Assembly: GCF_008386315.1 (NCBI RefSeq)
Contig: NZ_CP043808.1
Span: 372,001-436,000 of the forward strand
Length of the DNA: 64,000 nt
Origin: Serinicoccus marinus DSM 15273
GTDB lineage: Bacteria > Actinomycetota > Actinomycetes > Actinomycetales > Dermatophilaceae
Direction: 5' to 3'
The notes beneath the pieces were generated by a model. The model was not told where the DNA came from. It did no database searches and was given only the letters and a program-made list of their open reading frames with translations. This document shows, in pieces, positions 62,482 to 64,000 of this stretch; position 1 is the stretch's first letter, and the number at the start of each line of letters is the position of its first letter. The translations under genes were made by a program, and so were the position numbers.

Positions 62482-63470
62482 GTCAGCTCCTCCTGCACCA
62501 GGTCCCCGGGGGTGAGGTCGGCCCGGACCCCTTGGAAGGAGGGTTGTCGCAGCCGGCCGGACTCGCTCAGCCCGAGCGAGGCCACCTCCACGACCACCCG
62601 GGGCTCCAGCCAGGTCGACCCGCGGGCCTCCACCGCGGGGATCGGCGCGTCGAAGGGGTATGCCGCCCGCGGCACCGCCGCGAGCAGCCGCTGCAGCTGC
62701 TCGCCCGCGCGCCCGGCCAGCCCGCTGCCGACCCGACCCCGGTAGCGCAGGAGCAGGCTCCCGTCGTCGGCGCGCACGGGCATACCGTCGGGACCGGGGA
62801 CGGGAAGACCCACGTGCACCGCGCCGAGCCGTCCCGGCCGCCCGGTCTCGGGTCGCCACCCCCCGACGACCACCGAGCGGCGGGCCCGGTGCGGGAACTT
62901 CACCCAGTCGGCGCTGCGCTGCCCCGCCCGGTATGCCGCCGTCCGCCGCTTGCTGACGACCCCCTCCAGCCGCTGCTCCCGGGTCGCGGCCAGCAGCATG
63001 GCCCCGTCGTCGTAGACCGGCGAGACCGAGACCTGGGTCTGCGGCACGTCGTCGAGCAGCTCCTCCAGCGCCTGCCGCCGCGCGCTCCACGGGAGCGGGG
63101 TGAGGTCGAGACCGTCGACGCGGAGCAGGTCGAAGGCGACGTAGGTCGCCGGACGGCTGCTCGCGAGCCGGCGGGCCGCGGCGGTGGTCGAGGTGTGCAC
63201 CCGCTCGACGACCTGGCCGAAGGACGGGCGGCCGTCGACGAGCACGACGGCCTCCCCGTCGAGCAGCAGGTCGTCGGCGATCCCGACCAGCCCGGTGAGC
63301 TCGGGGAAGGCGACGGCGATGTCGCGCTCGCCGCGCGTGGTCAGCCGCAACGTCCCCCCCTGGACGTCGGCGAGCAGCCGGATGCCGTCCCACTTGATCT
63401 CGTGCACCCAGTCCGGACCGGGCGGCGGACCGACCCGGGTCTCCCCCGGGGTGGCGAGCATGGGGCGCAT
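62478..63470 (-). CDS. ATP-dependent DNA ligase (LigD-type)
   Basis: NHEJ ligase of 330 residues. The nucleotidyl-transferase motif is HEIKWDGIRLL, with Lys as the adenylated residue; other ligase motifs are LLLDGEAVVL (Glu) and EGVVSKRRTAAY. The C-terminal OB-fold domain (VVVGGWRPETGRP) completes the core. No nuclease (PE) domain is present. The ATG at 63470 lies only 18 bases from the ku start on the other strand. The polymerase gene follows with an overlap of 4 bases. Confidence 0.92.
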   Translation of the reverse strand: MRPMLATPGETRVGPPPGPDWVHEIKWDGIRLLADVQGGTLRLTTRGERDIAVAFPELTGLVGIADDLLLDGEAVVLVDGRPSFGQVVERVHTSTTAAARRLASSRPATYVAFDLLRVDGLDLTPLPWSARRQALEELLDDVPQTQVSVSPVYDDGAMLLAATREQRLEGVVSKRRTAAYRAGQRSADWVKFPHRARRSVVVGGWRPETGRPGRLGAVHVGLPVPGPDGMPVRADDGSLLLRYRGRVGSGLAGRAGEQLQRLLAAVPRAAYPFDAPIPAVEARGSTWLEPRVVVEVASLGLSESGRLRQPSFQGVRADLTPGDLVQEELT

Positions 63471-63488
63471 GGGTCCATCCTGGGGTGC

Positions 63489-64000
63489 GTGAGAGCGATC
63501 TGGAAGGGTGCCGTCTCGTTCGGCCTGGTCAACGTGCCCGTGCGGCTCTACTCGGCGACCGAGAACCACGACCTCAGCTTCCATCAGGTGCGGCGCAGTG
63601 ACGGCAGCCGTATCCGCTACAAGCGGGTGGCCCAGGCCGACGGCGAGGAGGTCGCCTACAAGGACATCGCCAAGGCCTACGAGACCGATGACGGCAAGAC
63701 CGTCGTGCTCACCGACGAGGACCTCGCCAGCCTGCCCAACCGCAGCAGCAAGGAGATCTCGGTCGAGCGCTTCGTCCCGCGCGAGCAGATCGATCCGATC
63801 CTGTTCGACAAGGCCTACTTCCTGGAGCCGGACGCCATGGGGGCGAAGGCCTACGGCCTGCTGCGCGAGGCGCTGCGGGAGTCCGATCGGGTCGCCGTGG
63901 TGACCGTCTCGGTGCGCAGTCGCATGACCATGGCCGTCCTGCGCGTGCGCGAGGACGACGACGCGATCGTGCTGCAGACCTTGCTCTGGCCGGACGAGAT
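63489..64000 (+). CDS. ku: Ku protein (bacterial NHEJ), 3' end off window
   Basis: DNA-end-binding ring homodimer that recruits LigD. The visible 170 residues begin RAIWKGAVSFGLVNVPVRLYSATE, the standard start of bacterial Ku, then continue through a beta-barrel region (FVPREQIDPILFDKAYFLEPD) without interruption to the window edge. The GTG start at 63489 is 18 bases from the divergent ligase gene, so the two genes share one short promoter region. Confidence 0.95.
   Translation, partial: MRAIWKGAVSFGLVNVPVRLYSATENHDLSFHQVRRSDGSRIRYKRVAQADGEEVAYKDIAKAYETDDGKTVVLTDEDLASLPNRSSKEISVERFVPREQIDPILFDKAYFLEPDAMGAKAYGLLREALRESDRVAVVTVSVRSRMTMAVLRVREDDDAIVLQTLLWPDE

Overview
This window is chromosomal DNA of a high-GC actinobacterium, most likely a member of Micrococcales in or near Intrasporangiaceae/Ornithinimicrobiaceae (inferred from gene content, very high third-position GC, many GTG starts and leaderless-type promoters; no marker gene proves the genus). 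As far as I can recall the Mycobacterium tuberculosis map, the backbone runs in the same general order as a segment from about Rv3682 (ponA2) to about Rv3597c (lsr2). The accessory genes described below interrupt that ancient backbone.

Layout. 1-7.7 kb: a PonA2-type class A penicillin-binding protein (frameshifted, running off the left edge), a small DUF4177 protein, a RidA-like protein, a Nudix hydrolase, an MBL-fold hydrolase, a GlxR/Crp regulator, endonuclease III, a CoA-type Nudix pyrophosphatase and a holin-like membrane protein. 8-14.2 kb: a degenerate Fic-like protein, a 6C small RNA, and a compact Flp/Tad pilus operon (tadA, tadB, tadC, a DUF4244 pilin, TadE-like, TadG-like), followed by two poorly characterised genes. 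14.2-24.2 kb: an MrfA/YprA-type helicase, the membrane pyrophosphatase hppA with a perfect palindrome upstream, an amino-methyltransferase, a lipoprotein and topA. 24.2-33.6 kb is accessory: a trans-sulfuration enzyme, an orphan winged-helix regulator, a very large secreted subtilase with kelch and cell-wall-binding repeats, Lrp and TipA-type regulators and a small membrane protein. 33.7-42.5 kb: tmk, holB, a secreted alpha/beta hydrolase, tRNA-Thr(CGT), a DUF3352 protein, ppa, dacB and a DUF2342 metalloprotease. 42.5-51.9 kb: tilS and hpt, then ftsH-folE-folP-folBK-DUF3180, with an HNH/DUF222 gene carrying a probable SOS box inserted between hpt and ftsH. 52-64 kb: a methyltransferase and M50-type protease, an orphan nuoD with a MidA/NDUFAF7-type methyltransferase, a CaCA antiporter, Ada-AlkA and ogt, lysS, lsr2, and a bacterial NHEJ locus (separate LigD polymerase and ligase genes divergent from ku, which runs off the right edge).

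How the genes work together: cell-wall synthesis and remodelling (class A PBP, DacB, CWB2 subtilase), nucleotide and folate metabolism (tmk, hpt, folE-P-B-K), DNA repair (nth, Ada-AlkA, ogt, MrfA-like helicase, NHEJ, SOS-linked HNH gene), pyrophosphate energetics (ppa plus hppA) and surface pili (tad).

A strong caveat: at least twelve apparent single- or two-base frameshifts break eight genes while the conserved motifs on both sides stay intact. Sequencing or assembly indels are the likeliest cause, so these genes are annotated as single loci. The observations most worth following up are a MidA-nuoD pair lacking the rest of complex I, with a 34-bp imperfect palindrome embedded in the MidA reading frame; an over-represented GTATGCC/GGCATAC heptamer; the SOS-linked HNH gene; the 20-bp operator-like palindrome upstream of hppA; and the secreted subtilase-kelch-CWB2 protein.
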